A stretch of 25,716 nucleotides of DNA from Candidatus Melainabacteria bacterium (GCA_003151275.1 PLXC01000107.1:1-25716); one strand, 5' to 3'; positions 1 through 9,082 are shown, counted from the stretch's first letter. The notes: a model not told the origin generated them from the sequence alone. Program-made: numbers and translations.

Positions 1-723
1 GGTGGCGAAAACAATCTTAAACCCGATGATCAGAAAGACGATACTAAAGACGATCCTTTAGACACTAATCCAAATGATGCAGCCAGCAAACTTTCGCGAC
101 TAGACAAGCAAGCCCTGGAGATGATGAATGCAACATCAAAGGAAATTCAGTCGAAAGGAGGTATGCACCCTGAAATCGCTGGCAGCGCTATGACCCGATT
201 TTTTCCAGCCAATTGGATGAGTGAAATAGAGCCACCAATTACACCTGAGAAATTAGCCAAGTATATGAAGGAGCACGCCAGCGAAATTCAAAAGAACATC
301 GACTCTGAATCGCAAAAGCTTACGAGTGCAGGTGATACAGCAGGTGCTGCTGCTTTGAACGACTTTAAGGGCAAGTTCGATCCTGGCAGTGCTGATTTCC
401 AGAAGTTCGCCGGCAGCTTAGCCACACCGATGGAACACTTGCGTGCTGATAGTGTCAACCATACACATACCTTCGATGCTGATGATGCGAAAACTGTTTT
501 CAATGATGTTCAACAAAAAGCGATTGTTAATCGAATCATTACGGAGAGAGGTGCTGACGTGGCCGGTGTGGACCTGCGCCGAGAGATTCCGCCGACTTCA
601 GACAAAGCGGGTCGCGAGGCGGCGATTGAAGATCAGAATACGAAGTTGGCAAAGCTTGTGGATGCAATTAGAAACCATCCCGAGCAATTTGCCGATCCAT
701 TCCACAAAAAGCAGACTGATTAG
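1..723 (+). CDS. C-terminal part of an unrecognised helical protein (5' end outside window)
   Basis: The frame is open from the first base of the window to the TAG at 721-723, so the start lies upstream. The first visible Met codons (121, 124) have no convincing ribosome binding site. The 240 visible residues begin with a short Asp/Asn/Lys-rich stretch (about residues 5-30) and continue as a mostly charged, predicted helical region. I see no signal peptide, membrane segment or catalytic motif, and I do not recognise a family. The gene ends 48 bases before the TTG start of the next gene on the same strand, so the two could be co-transcribed. Its position beside two papain-like proteins suggests it belongs to the same accessory block, but no function can be assigned. 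Confidence 0.75.
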   Translation, partial: GGENNLKPDDQKDDTKDDPLDTNPNDAASKLSRLDKQALEMMNATSKEIQSKGGMHPEIAGSAMTRFFPANWMSEIEPPITPEKLAKYMKEHASEIQKNIDSESQKLTSAGDTAGAAALNDFKGKFDPGSADFQKFAGSLATPMEHLRADSVNHTHTFDADDAKTVFNDVQQKAIVNRIITERGADVAGVDLRREIPPTSDKAGREAAIEDQNTKLAKLVDAIRNHPEQFADPFHKKQTD

Positions 724-771
724 GAACTGTGTTCGAGCTGAATAGCACATGAGTGAAAGGAGACTGCAGCA

Positions 772-2292
772 TTGCCGGACGTAGTGGAGGCTAACGCAAA
801 GAAAAAGCTCGAGGCATCGCCCGAGTCACACGAGGCTGGGTCAAAAGGTGATCAGCCAAGTCCGCTACGCCGGCAGGTAGATTCTTTGATGTGTGGTGAT
901 GAAAGAGCCCAAGCCCACGCTGCAGCCAGGACCCTTCAAGGTGACACTGCGACAAACGAATCTACTCTGCGACAACCGGTAAAGACGGAGGGTCGATCTG
1001 ATGTCAGCGTCGCTGGGTGTTTCGTCGATGCCACCACAAGTGGTGACAAGCGTGCCGCAAAGCAAATTGACTTCGCTCCCTTGGATTCGCACCGGCAACT
1101 GCAACCAGGCGAGAAAGAGATTTTTCGTGATGATGGCTCTCGTGTGATCGCAGACAAAGTTGTCGGAAAAGACGGCATCGAGGTCGAGCGCATGCTGCGC
1201 GTTGAGAAAAGAAACGGCAGCATCAGCGAGTATAGCTATGATAAAGACGATCCGACAAAGCTCACTAGCTATAAAGACACAATAAATACCTGCTACGGAA
1301 AGACAATTGTTTCCAACAGTGTGCGCGAAGACGATTCGGGCACATTTAAATACACAGATAGTGAGGGACGGCAAGAGCAGCACCTTGATACGCACATAGA
1401 AGATGGTCACGTAAAATACCGTGCCGGCGATCTCGGTTCGCGCATCATGGATAAGCTGCTTGGTCCCAGTTGGTTGACGGTCGATGCTCTCAGCGAGGCT
1501 AAAGAACACTTCGTCGAAGTGGCAGGCAAACGTTTGTTTAACAAAAACCCCGAAGCGTTAGAACGTTTGGTTGATAAAATGATTCATCATTTTCAGGAGC
1601 CGGGAAAGACCGGGATCAAACCGATGAGCGATGACAAGCTCGCGGCGTTTTTCGCGTCAGTGGTGAAGCCTTTGGAAACTGATCGGGCGCATCGAAAAAA
1701 CGGCGCTCATGCGCTTTCAGATCGTGAAATTGAAAAAGCGACTGAACAAATGCTGAAGACAGTTTTTAATCCAGAGTTATACAATAATCAAGGACAGATC
1801 GGTTCTTGTTATATGAATTCGATTCGTTATTTGGCTGAAAAAACACAGCTTAATCGAATCGGTCAAGTATTCGCCTCCATGTACACAAATGGCTCAGTGA
1901 GAGGACATAGATTTGATGCTGATGATCTGAGACCCTTGTACGGTCAGGACTACTACAATCATGCCATGAACACCGCATTTGTGAAAATGGCAGGCGTATT
2001 CAATAAATTGCAAGGCAACTACAGAGGTACAACCACTCCGGAGGCAGAAACTGCCTACAAGAAACTATTCGGCAAGGAGTTTCCTGTGTTTTCGCTTGGG
2101 CAGGGAATTCGTCAACGTGATCTCGACGATGCGATCGCTAAATTTGGTGGTGCAGCTTGCATTACTCTTGGTGGCGCCCATGCTCAAGTGGTGCACAAGA
2201 ATGCCAAAGGACAGTATGTTCTTGAGAATTGGTGGAACGGATACGGCGGGAATGAGGGAGTTTTGTCTCGAAACCAACTGCACTTTATCTAA
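772..2292 (+). CDS. Large protein with C-terminal papain-like (C1-type) cysteine peptidase domain
   Basis: The start is TTG at 772, preceded by GAAAGGAG at 755-762 (9-base spacing); no earlier start is better. The 506-residue product has a polar, disordered N-terminus (1-105), a beta-rich Rhs/YD-like part (about 108-215), a helical part (220-335) and a C-terminal peptidase. The peptidase shows NQGQIGSCY at 339-347, matching papain's NQG..GSCW, with oxyanion Gln340 and nucleophile Cys346. His470 lies in GGAHAQVV, and Asn486 in ENWWNGYGG resembles papain's KNSWG.GWG. The His-Asn distance of 16 residues equals that in papain. There is no signal peptide, so it is cytosolic or leaves by a non-Sec route. 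Clan CA assignment rests on motif order and spacing; the substrate is unknown. A toxin, effector or self-processing role is only inference. Confidence 0.85.
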   Translation: MPDVVEANAKKKLEASPESHEAGSKGDQPSPLRRQVDSLMCGDERAQAHAAARTLQGDTATNESTLRQPVKTEGRSDVSVAGCFVDATTSGDKRAAKQIDFAPLDSHRQLQPGEKEIFRDDGSRVIADKVVGKDGIEVERMLRVEKRNGSISEYSYDKDDPTKLTSYKDTINTCYGKTIVSNSVREDDSGTFKYTDSEGRQEQHLDTHIEDGHVKYRAGDLGSRIMDKLLGPSWLTVDALSEAKEHFVEVAGKRLFNKNPEALERLVDKMIHHFQEPGKTGIKPMSDDKLAAFFASVVKPLETDRAHRKNGAHALSDREIEKATEQMLKTVFNPELYNNQGQIGSCYMNSIRYLAEKTQLNRIGQVFASMYTNGSVRGHRFDADDLRPLYGQDYYNHAMNTAFVKMAGVFNKLQGNYRGTTTPEAETAYKKLFGKEFPVFSLGQGIRQRDLDDAIAKFGGAACITLGGAHAQVVHKNAKGQYVLENWWNGYGGNEGVLSRNQLHFI

Positions 2293-2615
2293 GTGACCAG
2301 TTTGATTTCACAGAGCGAACTTTATCCTAAATGCCTTTCAGTTCCCAATAACTGGCTGGAAGTTTTGGCGAAATAGCGGAGAGTTTGACGAAGTTGGCGG
2401 CTCCACGTGCGGCAATTGGCATTCTGGTTTCGCATTGCGATCAGGACACCAAAAATTCACACTGCCAACTTAGGATCGTAATATCCGATAGACCCCAACC
2501 AGTGAAAGCGACCATGTCGTTCGGCTCTTAGTGCGATTATATGGGGCGTTAACTGGCGCTGCTGTGATCGCTTTACTAGATTCTCGAATGCCCTCCATTT
2601 TGTAGGTAACACCGC
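2293..2615. other. Intergenic region between the two papain-like genes
   Basis: This 323-base stretch has no gene. Its left part (2328-2422) is a remnant of a pyruvate kinase 3' end on the minus strand, listed separately. The remaining 194 bases (2422-2615) resemble nothing else I can find in the window. They must contain the promoter of the next plus-strand gene if that gene is not read through from upstream. I see no convincing -35/-10 pair and no rho-independent terminator after the upstream gene. Confidence 0.6.
2328..2422 (-). pseudogene. Relic of a pyruvate kinase gene 3' end
   Basis: Read on the minus strand, this segment encodes 31 codons and a TAG stop matching the last 31 codons of the intact pyk at 5716-7158; 28 of 31 residues are the same. 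Aligned without gaps, plus-strand 2331-2421 and 5720-5810 differ at 12 of 91 bases, and the 34 bases 2388-2421 and 5777-5810 are identical. Similarity then stops abruptly at 2422/5811. Most differences are synonymous third-position changes (for example GTT/GTC, GAG/GAA, AGC/AGT), so the copy diverged largely while it was still coding. There is no start codon and no upstream pyk sequence, so it cannot be functional. It may be the residue of a duplication or of an insertion at the pyk 3' end. Confidence 0.92.
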
Positions 2616-5600
2616 ATGGGACGCACAGAAAATGCAGATTTTTCACTTCCTCCACCTGACTCCAAATTGTCGCAATCCGGCGGCCGAGAAAGTAATCTTG
2701 CCGCTCGTGAATTTCAAGTACCTGCCACAATGAGCAATGGCGCTGACTTTGATCGATTGCAGTTGGTAAGAAATCGAAATGCTGAAATTGCCCTTAGTAC
2801 TCGGACGATTGGTGATTTCACCAGCAGTCCAACGCTGACCAATCTCACAATCGTTGACAATGGGCAAGATTTGCTTCGCAGGCAAGGAAGTCCATTAGCA
2901 CTAAGAGAGGATGTTCCTGCGCCGCCAAAAGACCTTCGTACCAGTGCCGCCGATGCAAGCGCCGAAGTACAGAGGCAAGAAAGCATTCCCAAGCGCGAGT
3001 TTGGACCTAATGTGATTGTGGATGCAAAAAACCAAATTTCGAAAATTACTTACCCCGACGAAAACAAAACACGCGAATTTAGTCGAGACGAATATGGCGA
3101 GATCAACAAACTCGTCACGACAACTCCGCGCGGACAATTCAACTACGTAAAAGAAGATGGACGGTGGTTTTATCTAGAGTCAGGCAAAAGCAAACGTCCT
3201 TTCGATGCCATGGCGCTCGATGCTCATGGTGAGTTCTCGAGAGTAGTGCGCGACGGCGTTGCACTAACGCAACGTCCCGACGGTACCTACGTTGAAGAGG
3301 AAGTCTCCGCTCTTGGTGTGCGCATGACCAGGAACGAAGAAGGACAGCCTGAAATAATAAAACGTCCGGATGGCAGCCAGGTGAATGCGTTTTACGAAAA
3401 CGGAAATCTGGTCAAGCTGGTTGATAAAGAAGGTGGCAAGTTCGTTTCATGGACGCCTGCTAATGGTGGGCGTTGGACGAGTGATGAGCAGCCATTGCAA
3501 TCAGTGCAAAATCTGAGGGTCGAAAGAAATGGAAATCTGAGATATTCCGCTGAAAATGTGAAATACATAATTCGCAGCAACGGAGCTGAAATTGAGGAAG
3601 GTCCTGGTCGTTCCAAGTTTTCTTTCGACGAGCAGGGGCGATTCAGATCCATTACCAGTCCAGATGGGAAAAACACAATGAGTTTTTCTTACGCAGGCGC
3701 AGACGACGAACCAAGTCGAATACAAGTAACCGAACGAGCCAAGAACGAGACCAGAAGCTATATCCATGAGCCTGAGAAAGGTGGATGGACGCGGGTCAAC
3801 AAAGACAATCAGCCGATGGGAACCTGGAAAGGTGAAGTCAAAATTGGTGATGATGGTACCTATTCTATTAAGGCTACCGGCACTAAGGGCGATGCCTGGA
3901 CTGTTTATCATACCGACGGCACCACTCAGAAGGAGTGTCGTCGTCATAACGGGACACTTGCAGTTACAAACACTTCTGGCGATCTGACATCCGCAACTCG
4001 CGTCGATGGAACGGTTCTAAAGGCGGATTACGACGCTAAGGGACTGAGCGTACTTTCTCAGCAAAATCACAACGGCGATAAAGTTAACTGGCAAAGGCAG
4101 CCGGACGGTACGTGGAAGTCAGACTCGCCGGACTTTCCAGGCGCTCTTAAAAATGTCACGGTGAATCTAGATGGCGAGATCTCTATCGTCGAAGCAAGCC
4201 AGTCCAGAACTACGATAAAAGCTGATGGTTCCTCGCGCATGGAGAAGGCGGACGGTTCATTTGTCGAGGCGGATCGAAATTGGATCGTTCGACGTGTTGG
4301 TATCGATAATCAGAATTACCGCGCACTAGATTATCAAGACGGAAGACTGTCCAAAGTAACCGATATCACCACATCCGGTACCAAGGTGTGGCAGCGCAAG
4401 CCGGATGGAGAGGAAGAACGCCAGGACATCCAGGTTTCGTCGGATGGCTACGTTAGCTACAAAGTTAACGGAAAAACTGTTGTTGAAGGTTCAAACCTCT
4501 CAAAGATGGAATTGAACGACAATTTGAGTCTCTCCCGTGTATCTTTGCCAAACGGCGCCAGTAGAGACTTCAAGTATGATCATTCCGGTTCTCTGCAGTC
4601 AATCACCGATCGTCGCGTGAGCGCAAACGAAACTAAAGAGGAAGTTTGGAAAAAAGTCGCTGAGGGCGAAAACGGAAGCAATAGTTTCGAAAATTGTACT
4701 AAAAATGGAAAGGTGCAGGTTCGCAACGACGTTTATGTAGATGAGTCGGGTGATTACCTTTACCGCAGTAGTGATGGCAGAGCGCACGCAGCGCCCGCTA
4801 GCGATCTGATGAAAGGCGGCAGACAGAGCCAGGAGACCCGACGCGAACAGCCAAGATTGACTGACGGCGATCGACCGCCGACACCGACTGACCGCGCGCC
4901 AGCCATACCTCCGAATGGAGAAAGTCAGAATGAGGTTACCGATCATTCATTTCAACTGAATGGGTATATGCTGCCCTCGCCAGATCAGCTCGGTGCTGGA
5001 TCCTGCCTCTACATGTCGGCAACCGGGATCGCCGAATTTCTTTTGAATAAATCCAAGGGCATTGTTCATCCTCAGGTTGGAGGTCCGACAGATCTTTCTG
5101 AACAATGGACCATTAACTTGAGCAAAAGTGTTCAATTGGGCAATAACTACACTGATGCACCAGAGCTCCTAGCTAGAGCCGGAGCTATTCCTGACTCACG
5201 TCTGAAGTTCAAAGCATATGCCGGTTCGACATGGATGAATGAAGCTGCATTTGGTATGAACGGAACGGAAGCCTTGCCAGCAATGAAGAAGGAAGTTTTG
5301 TTCAACACTGGCGGAGAAGGTTCTCAGCAAAGTTACGGTCGGATGCGGCCGGGCGACCTGGAGAAGATCAAGCAATACCTGCGTAAAAACGAGTCGCCAG
5401 TGCTGTTCGTTTATAAACCACCGACCGCAAATTGGTGGCACGCGAATATTATCACGGGCTATGACGATAAGACACAGACCTTCACGGTGCGCGATTCGTC
5501 GTTTGGAAATCAGGTTGTCGACGCTCCTGCCTACAACTATGACGGCAGGTCACCTTACGGACCTCGACAATATCGCAATGAAACGAAGATGCCTTATTAT

Positions 5601-5705
5601 CAAGTGCTTCAATGGGGAAATCATGCCACTGGCTATAAGCTTGCCAATCAACCCGATGCAGCTCTGGCAAATGCAGAGAGGTCTGTTGCTTCACACAACT
5701 TGTGA
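2616..5705 (+). CDS. Giant Rhs/YD-like repeat protein with C-terminal papain-like cysteine peptidase
   Basis: ATG at 2616 is preceded by a weak TAGGT at 2602-2606. The 1029-residue product has a polar N-terminus, then about 600 residues (roughly 130-735) of beta-rich units with recurring 'x-DG-T/S' turns (RPDGTYV, RPDGSQV, QPDGTWK), similar in style to Rhs/YD proteins but without their conserved core. A Pro/Arg-rich linker (about 740-772) follows, then the peptidase. There Gln791 and Cys797 lie in QLGAGSCLYMSATG, which parallels cathepsin's GSCWAFSATG. LSEQ at 827-830 parallels the family's LSEQ.LVDC motif, His942 lies in WWHANIITGYD, and Asp960 in RDSSFG replaces the usual Asn. There is no signal peptide. 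The stop is 10 bases from the pyk stop on the opposite strand, and the gene is flanked by direct repeats of the pyk 3' end. An effector or toxin role is inference. Confidence 0.88.
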   Translation: MGRTENADFSLPPPDSKLSQSGGRESNLAAREFQVPATMSNGADFDRLQLVRNRNAEIALSTRTIGDFTSSPTLTNLTIVDNGQDLLRRQGSPLALREDVPAPPKDLRTSAADASAEVQRQESIPKREFGPNVIVDAKNQISKITYPDENKTREFSRDEYGEINKLVTTTPRGQFNYVKEDGRWFYLESGKSKRPFDAMALDAHGEFSRVVRDGVALTQRPDGTYVEEEVSALGVRMTRNEEGQPEIIKRPDGSQVNAFYENGNLVKLVDKEGGKFVSWTPANGGRWTSDEQPLQSVQNLRVERNGNLRYSAENVKYIIRSNGAEIEEGPGRSKFSFDEQGRFRSITSPDGKNTMSFSYAGADDEPSRIQVTERAKNETRSYIHEPEKGGWTRVNKDNQPMGTWKGEVKIGDDGTYSIKATGTKGDAWTVYHTDGTTQKECRRHNGTLAVTNTSGDLTSATRVDGTVLKADYDAKGLSVLSQQNHNGDKVNWQRQPDGTWKSDSPDFPGALKNVTVNLDGEISIVEASQSRTTIKADGSSRMEKADGSFVEADRNWIVRRVGIDNQNYRALDYQDGRLSKVTDITTSGTKVWQRKPDGEEERQDIQVSSDGYVSYKVNGKTVVEGSNLSKMELNDNLSLSRVSLPNGASRDFKYDHSGSLQSITDRRVSANETKEEVWKKVAEGENGSNSFENCTKNGKVQVRNDVYVDESGDYLYRSSDGRAHAAPASDLMKGGRQSQETRREQPRLTDGDRPPTPTDRAPAIPPNGESQNEVTDHSFQLNGYMLPSPDQLGAGSCLYMSATGIAEFLLNKSKGIVHPQVGGPTDLSEQWTINLSKSVQLGNNYTDAPELLARAGAIPDSRLKFKAYAGSTWMNEAAFGMNGTEALPAMKKEVLFNTGGEGSQQSYGRMRPGDLEKIKQYLRKNESPVLFVYKPPTANWWHANIITGYDDKTQTFTVRDSSFGNQVVDAPAYNYDGRSPYGPRQYRNETKMPYYQVLQWGNHATGYKLANQPDAALANAERSVASHNL

Positions 5706-5715
5706 ACAGACCGAA

Positions 5716-7158
5716 TTAGATGCCTTTGAGCTCCCAATAGCTGGCAGGTACTTTCGGCGAAATCGTTGAAAGTTTAACGAAGTTGGCGGCTCCACGTGCG
5801 GCAATTGGCAAACCGCCCGTGATGATGATGTTGTCCTTTGGCGAAACGATTCCCCGTTTCAAAAGCGTCTCTTCCACCATTGAAAGTGTTGATTCAGAAT
5901 CGCTTACTTCGGTCAGCATGAGTGGAGTGGTTCCCCAAACAATGCTTAACTGGCGATAGACGTGCACATGTTGTGTTAAGGCGATGATTGGACCTGGTGG
6001 TCTGAATTGGGAAATCAGTCTTGCTGTCGATCCCGTTTTAGTGAATGCTGCAATTACGCGTGCTTTCATATCCACCGCCATATTGCAGGCAGCGTGAGCG
6101 ATCGCGTGTGCTGATGTCGGCAATTCGTGTTCGTGCAATTTTGAGAAGTCCACACTACCTTCCGCGGCAGCGGCGATCCGTCTCATCATCCGCACTGCTT
6201 CAACAGGATAGTCACCCATCGCGCTTTCCTCAGAAAGCATGACGGCATCGGTGCCGTCGTAAATTGCGTTGGCCACGTCCGATGCTTCTGCTCTTGTCGG
6301 GCGAGGATTGTGGATCATTGACTCGAGCATCTGCGTCGCAGTAATTACTGGTTTGCCTTTTGCATTTGCTCGTCGAGTAATTCGTTTTTGAATTGGTGGC
6401 ACTTTTTCAGGCGGCAATTCAACACCAAGATCGCCGCGAGCAATCATGACACCATCTGAGAGGTCAATGATTTCTTCAAGGTGATCGATAGCTTCTGGCT
6501 TTTCCAGTTTTGCGATGATTGAAACCGGCGGCCAGTGCTCACCGATGAACTCGCGCAAATACAAAATGTCTTGTGGATCTCGAACGAATGACAGGGCAAC
6601 GAAATCAACATCGTACTTCAAGCCAAAGGCCAGATCCGATTTATCCTTTTCTGTCAGTGCTGGAATTGAAAGACGGACTCCGGGAATGTTGATGCCCTGG
6701 TGATCTTTCAAATAACTACCGTTTACAATTTCGCACTCAACATCAGTATCAGTTGTTTTCAGTACTTTCAGTTCGATCAAGCCATCGTGCAAAAGAATCG
6801 TGTCCGATGTTTTTACTTCTTTGGCGAGATTGGCGTAGTTCGTGCTCACGATGTGCTCTGAGCCTTCGACTTCACGACTTGTTAGAGTGAATTTCTGGCC
6901 CGTTGTCAGATCAACTTTGCCACCTTTAACTTTGCCGGTGCGAAGCTTTGGACCACAGAGGTCTAACAAAATTCCAACCGATTGATCCAGACGCTGACTA
7001 ATTTCTCTTACATCGACCACTATGGAGGCAATCGAATCATGGTCGGCGTGCGAGCAATTGATCCGAGCAACGCTCATGCCTGCTTGAATTAATGCCTCGA
7101 GAACAACCGGGTTTCTACAAGCGGGGCCAATCGTGGCAATAATTTTGGTCCTGGTCAT
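5716..7158 (-). CDS. pyk: Pyruvate kinase
   Basis: Converts phosphoenolpyruvate and ADP to pyruvate and ATP in the cytoplasm, the last step of glycolysis. ATG at 7158 follows a GGAG with 7-base spacing. At 480 residues it has normal bacterial length. Visible family signatures are the N-terminal TKIIATIGPA, RINCSH (usually RLNFSH), GPKLRTG, the catalytic-site motif IIAKLEKPEA (Lys and Glu ligands), ARGDLGVELP, and the ATQMLESM/NPRPTRAEASDVANA/DGTDAVMLS block. The usual LSGES/LSGET is LSEES here, and DLCGPK replaces the more common GPE/GPK context; neither removes a known catalytic residue. The gene lies 96 bases downstream of the GH57 branching enzyme on the same strand, so they may be co-transcribed, linking glucan storage with glycolysis. 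Its 3' end has a second, truncated copy 3.4 kb away. Confidence 0.97.
   Translation of the reverse strand: MTRTKIIATIGPACRNPVVLEALIQAGMSVARINCSHADHDSIASIVVDVREISQRLDQSVGILLDLCGPKLRTGKVKGGKVDLTTGQKFTLTSREVEGSEHIVSTNYANLAKEVKTSDTILLHDGLIELKVLKTTDTDVECEIVNGSYLKDHQGINIPGVRLSIPALTEKDKSDLAFGLKYDVDFVALSFVRDPQDILYLREFIGEHWPPVSIIAKLEKPEAIDHLEEIIDLSDGVMIARGDLGVELPPEKVPPIQKRITRRANAKGKPVITATQMLESMIHNPRPTRAEASDVANAIYDGTDAVMLSEESAMGDYPVEAVRMMRRIAAAAEGSVDFSKLHEHELPTSAHAIAHAACNMAVDMKARVIAAFTKTGSTARLISQFRPPGPIIALTQHVHVYRQLSIVWGTTPLMLTEVSDSESTLSMVEETLLKRGIVSPKDNIIITGGLPIAARGAANFVKLSTISPKVPASYWELKGI
5720..5810 (-). repeat. Intact-pyk copy of the 91-bp direct repeat
   Basis: This is the C-terminal coding end of pyk, repeated in the same orientation at 2331-2421 with 79 of 91 bases identical and no gaps, including an unbroken 34-base block at the promoter-proximal end (5777-5810). 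The two copies bracket the 1029-residue protease gene. Confidence 0.92.
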
Positions 7159-7254
7159 CCGTTAACTCCGTAAACCTTAGGTAGGTTAGCCTGATCCTTC
7201 ACGAGTGATTTGATTTACTCCTGAAGAAAATTAAAAATATCATGCCGAGCGTCT

Positions 7255-8925
7255 CTAGCTTCGCTTAGCTGGCGCGTTCAACGCCGCGACGGCTGAGTGC
7301 CTGAAGTCGTTCGGTGAAATAGTCGGGAAACAATTGTCGATATCTTCGATGCTGGCGAGTTTCGCTTCGTCAATTTGATTTTTGGTGAGCATTTCAGTGA
7401 GCGTTTTGAAGCGCTCGGCATGCTCATTGAACCTTTCTGTTGCATAGACTTTCGCTTGTCCTGTAGTGACAAGGAACGGCCAGTCGCTTGATTCGAGTAA
7501 TAACAATTCTCGACCGGCTTGCTTCAAAATTCGCTGAACCACATCGTCGGACTTGCTTGCATACTGCTCGACTAGAGCGACCATTGTTTTTTCAGAGTCA
7601 TTGATGATCGGCCACATCCATTCGGTGTCGTTGTTCAACCAAACTTGCCAGTGACCGCCTGAACCCCAAGATGATTCAGGAAGTTCGATCGCTCTTTGTG
7701 GTGGCGTGGCGGCAAGATATTCACTTGCTGTCTGTGGAGTGACAGCGGTGTATGTGCGCATTTTCTTCAATACTTCTTTGATCCAATTAACGCCTTCAAA
7801 CCACCAGTGACCGAACAACTCGGTGTCAAAGCTGACCATCACAAGCCCGGGGTGACCGGTTTTCTTGAGCTGATCGGTCAGTGTCTGCTGAATAAAGCCA
7901 ACATAATGATCCGCATTTTCTCTCATACGATTCATCGCCGCTTCTGGATTGTAGCGTTGCTTGTCACCTAAATCCGTCGTCTTGGAAGTGAGCTTCCAGT
8001 AGTGCAATCCGGACTTGTCGTCTTTCTTGTGAAATTCTCTGTAGTTTGCGTCGCCTGGATATCCGTGATCGGCTGACCAAACTTGATAGCCGGCCTCTTC
8101 ATGACGTCCTAAAACTGCAATCGGATATTCTTTCAACCAAAAAGCTTCGAATGTATCGAGACCAGTGGCTGGTCTTGGTGGTGCTGGAATGTATTCAATG
8201 GTTCCATATGGTCCGAATACTTTGCGCAGCTCGGCGGTCTGTCCGCCTTTAATGACAAATGATTCGGTAAAGAAATATTCCAAGCCCAGATCGTGCAGCC
8301 ATTTTTCTACGCCCGGTCGGTCGCCCGTTGCCGGTCTGTAGGCGCATTCTGGTAGCCAGCAGCCTTTAGGAGCGCGACCAAACAAACGCTTGTAGGAGTC
8401 GATGCCGGTTTTGAATTGAGCGTATAAAGACTCGTCTGTTTCGAGTAATGGTGAAAAACAGTGTGTCGCGGCCGATGTTGTGATCTCGATGGCGCCTAGA
8501 TCTTGATACTTTTTGAAACCGCCGATGATGTCCCGATTCCATCTGTCATGGTAGTCAGTGCGGACTTGTTGAAACCAATTCAAATAAAAGCGTGCAAGAT
8601 GCAAATAGTCTGGATCTGGCGTTTCGCCACGCGGTCCGTAACGTGCTTCATCCAATTGAGCCGCTTCGATGCGATCGCCAAGAAACTTGTCAAAGCCCTT
8701 GTTTAGATGCGGATCGGCAAGCTGTTCGCCCAAAATCGGAGTGATTCCAATTGTCAGCTTTGCCGGGACACCTTCATCCCATAAGTCGCCAATCGCATTC
8801 AGAAGAGGGATATAGCTCTCAGCCATACACTCATAAACACTTTCCTCTCCGAACGGCCACATCCCGGCTTTCCTGTAAAAGGGAAGGTGGCTATGAAGCA
8901 TGAAAACAAACGAACCTACACTCAC
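7255..8925 (-). CDS. GH57 family 1,4-alpha-glucan branching enzyme
   Basis: Family GH57 branching enzymes cut alpha-1,4 glucan chains and transfer them to form alpha-1,6 branches in glycogen. The start is GTG at 8925 with a good AGGAG seven bases upstream. The 556-residue length fits the family. Region 1 is HSHLPF at 11-16. The nucleophile is Glu193 in WLPECAYRP, and the acid/base is Asp367 in SFDTELFGHWWFEG. The HWWFEG context is characteristic of branching enzymes rather than amylopullulanases. The C-terminal helical domain carries Trp-rich stretches (WGSGGHWQVWLN, EWMWP) typical of this subgroup. It is transcribed away from a small winged-helix-like gene and toward pyk. I leave the symbol blank because glgB usually denotes the unrelated GH13 enzyme. 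Confidence 0.95.
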   Translation of the reverse strand: MSVGSFVFMLHSHLPFYRKAGMWPFGEESVYECMAESYIPLLNAIGDLWDEGVPAKLTIGITPILGEQLADPHLNKGFDKFLGDRIEAAQLDEARYGPRGETPDPDYLHLARFYLNWFQQVRTDYHDRWNRDIIGGFKKYQDLGAIEITTSAATHCFSPLLETDESLYAQFKTGIDSYKRLFGRAPKGCWLPECAYRPATGDRPGVEKWLHDLGLEYFFTESFVIKGGQTAELRKVFGPYGTIEYIPAPPRPATGLDTFEAFWLKEYPIAVLGRHEEAGYQVWSADHGYPGDANYREFHKKDDKSGLHYWKLTSKTTDLGDKQRYNPEAAMNRMRENADHYVGFIQQTLTDQLKKTGHPGLVMVSFDTELFGHWWFEGVNWIKEVLKKMRTYTAVTPQTASEYLAATPPQRAIELPESSWGSGGHWQVWLNNDTEWMWPIINDSEKTMVALVEQYASKSDDVVQRILKQAGRELLLLESSDWPFLVTTGQAKVYATERFNEHAERFKTLTEMLTKNQIDEAKLASIEDIDNCFPTISPNDFRHSAVAALNAPAKRS

Positions 8926-9082
8926 TCGACAACTCCTGCGGGGCGTTTACGAATTCAAAAATATATAGCAATTCAATATTTCTTTCGCCCACTCCTGCCC
9001 AAACCGTAACTATTCTTCAGGAGCGCGGTATTCTGTTATTTCTTTACGTTCATCCGACCACCTGAGCCGACCGACAGAAAAT

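Noticed and set aside
865..1509. Minus-strand open frame of 214 codons
   Set aside because: It is antisense to the first papain-like gene, has no domain or ribosome binding site, and the plus strand has clear motifs.
2616..5705. Classical Rhs toxin with core and hypervariable tip
   Set aside because: The conserved Rhs core and its cleavage motif are not visible; only the repeat style is similar.
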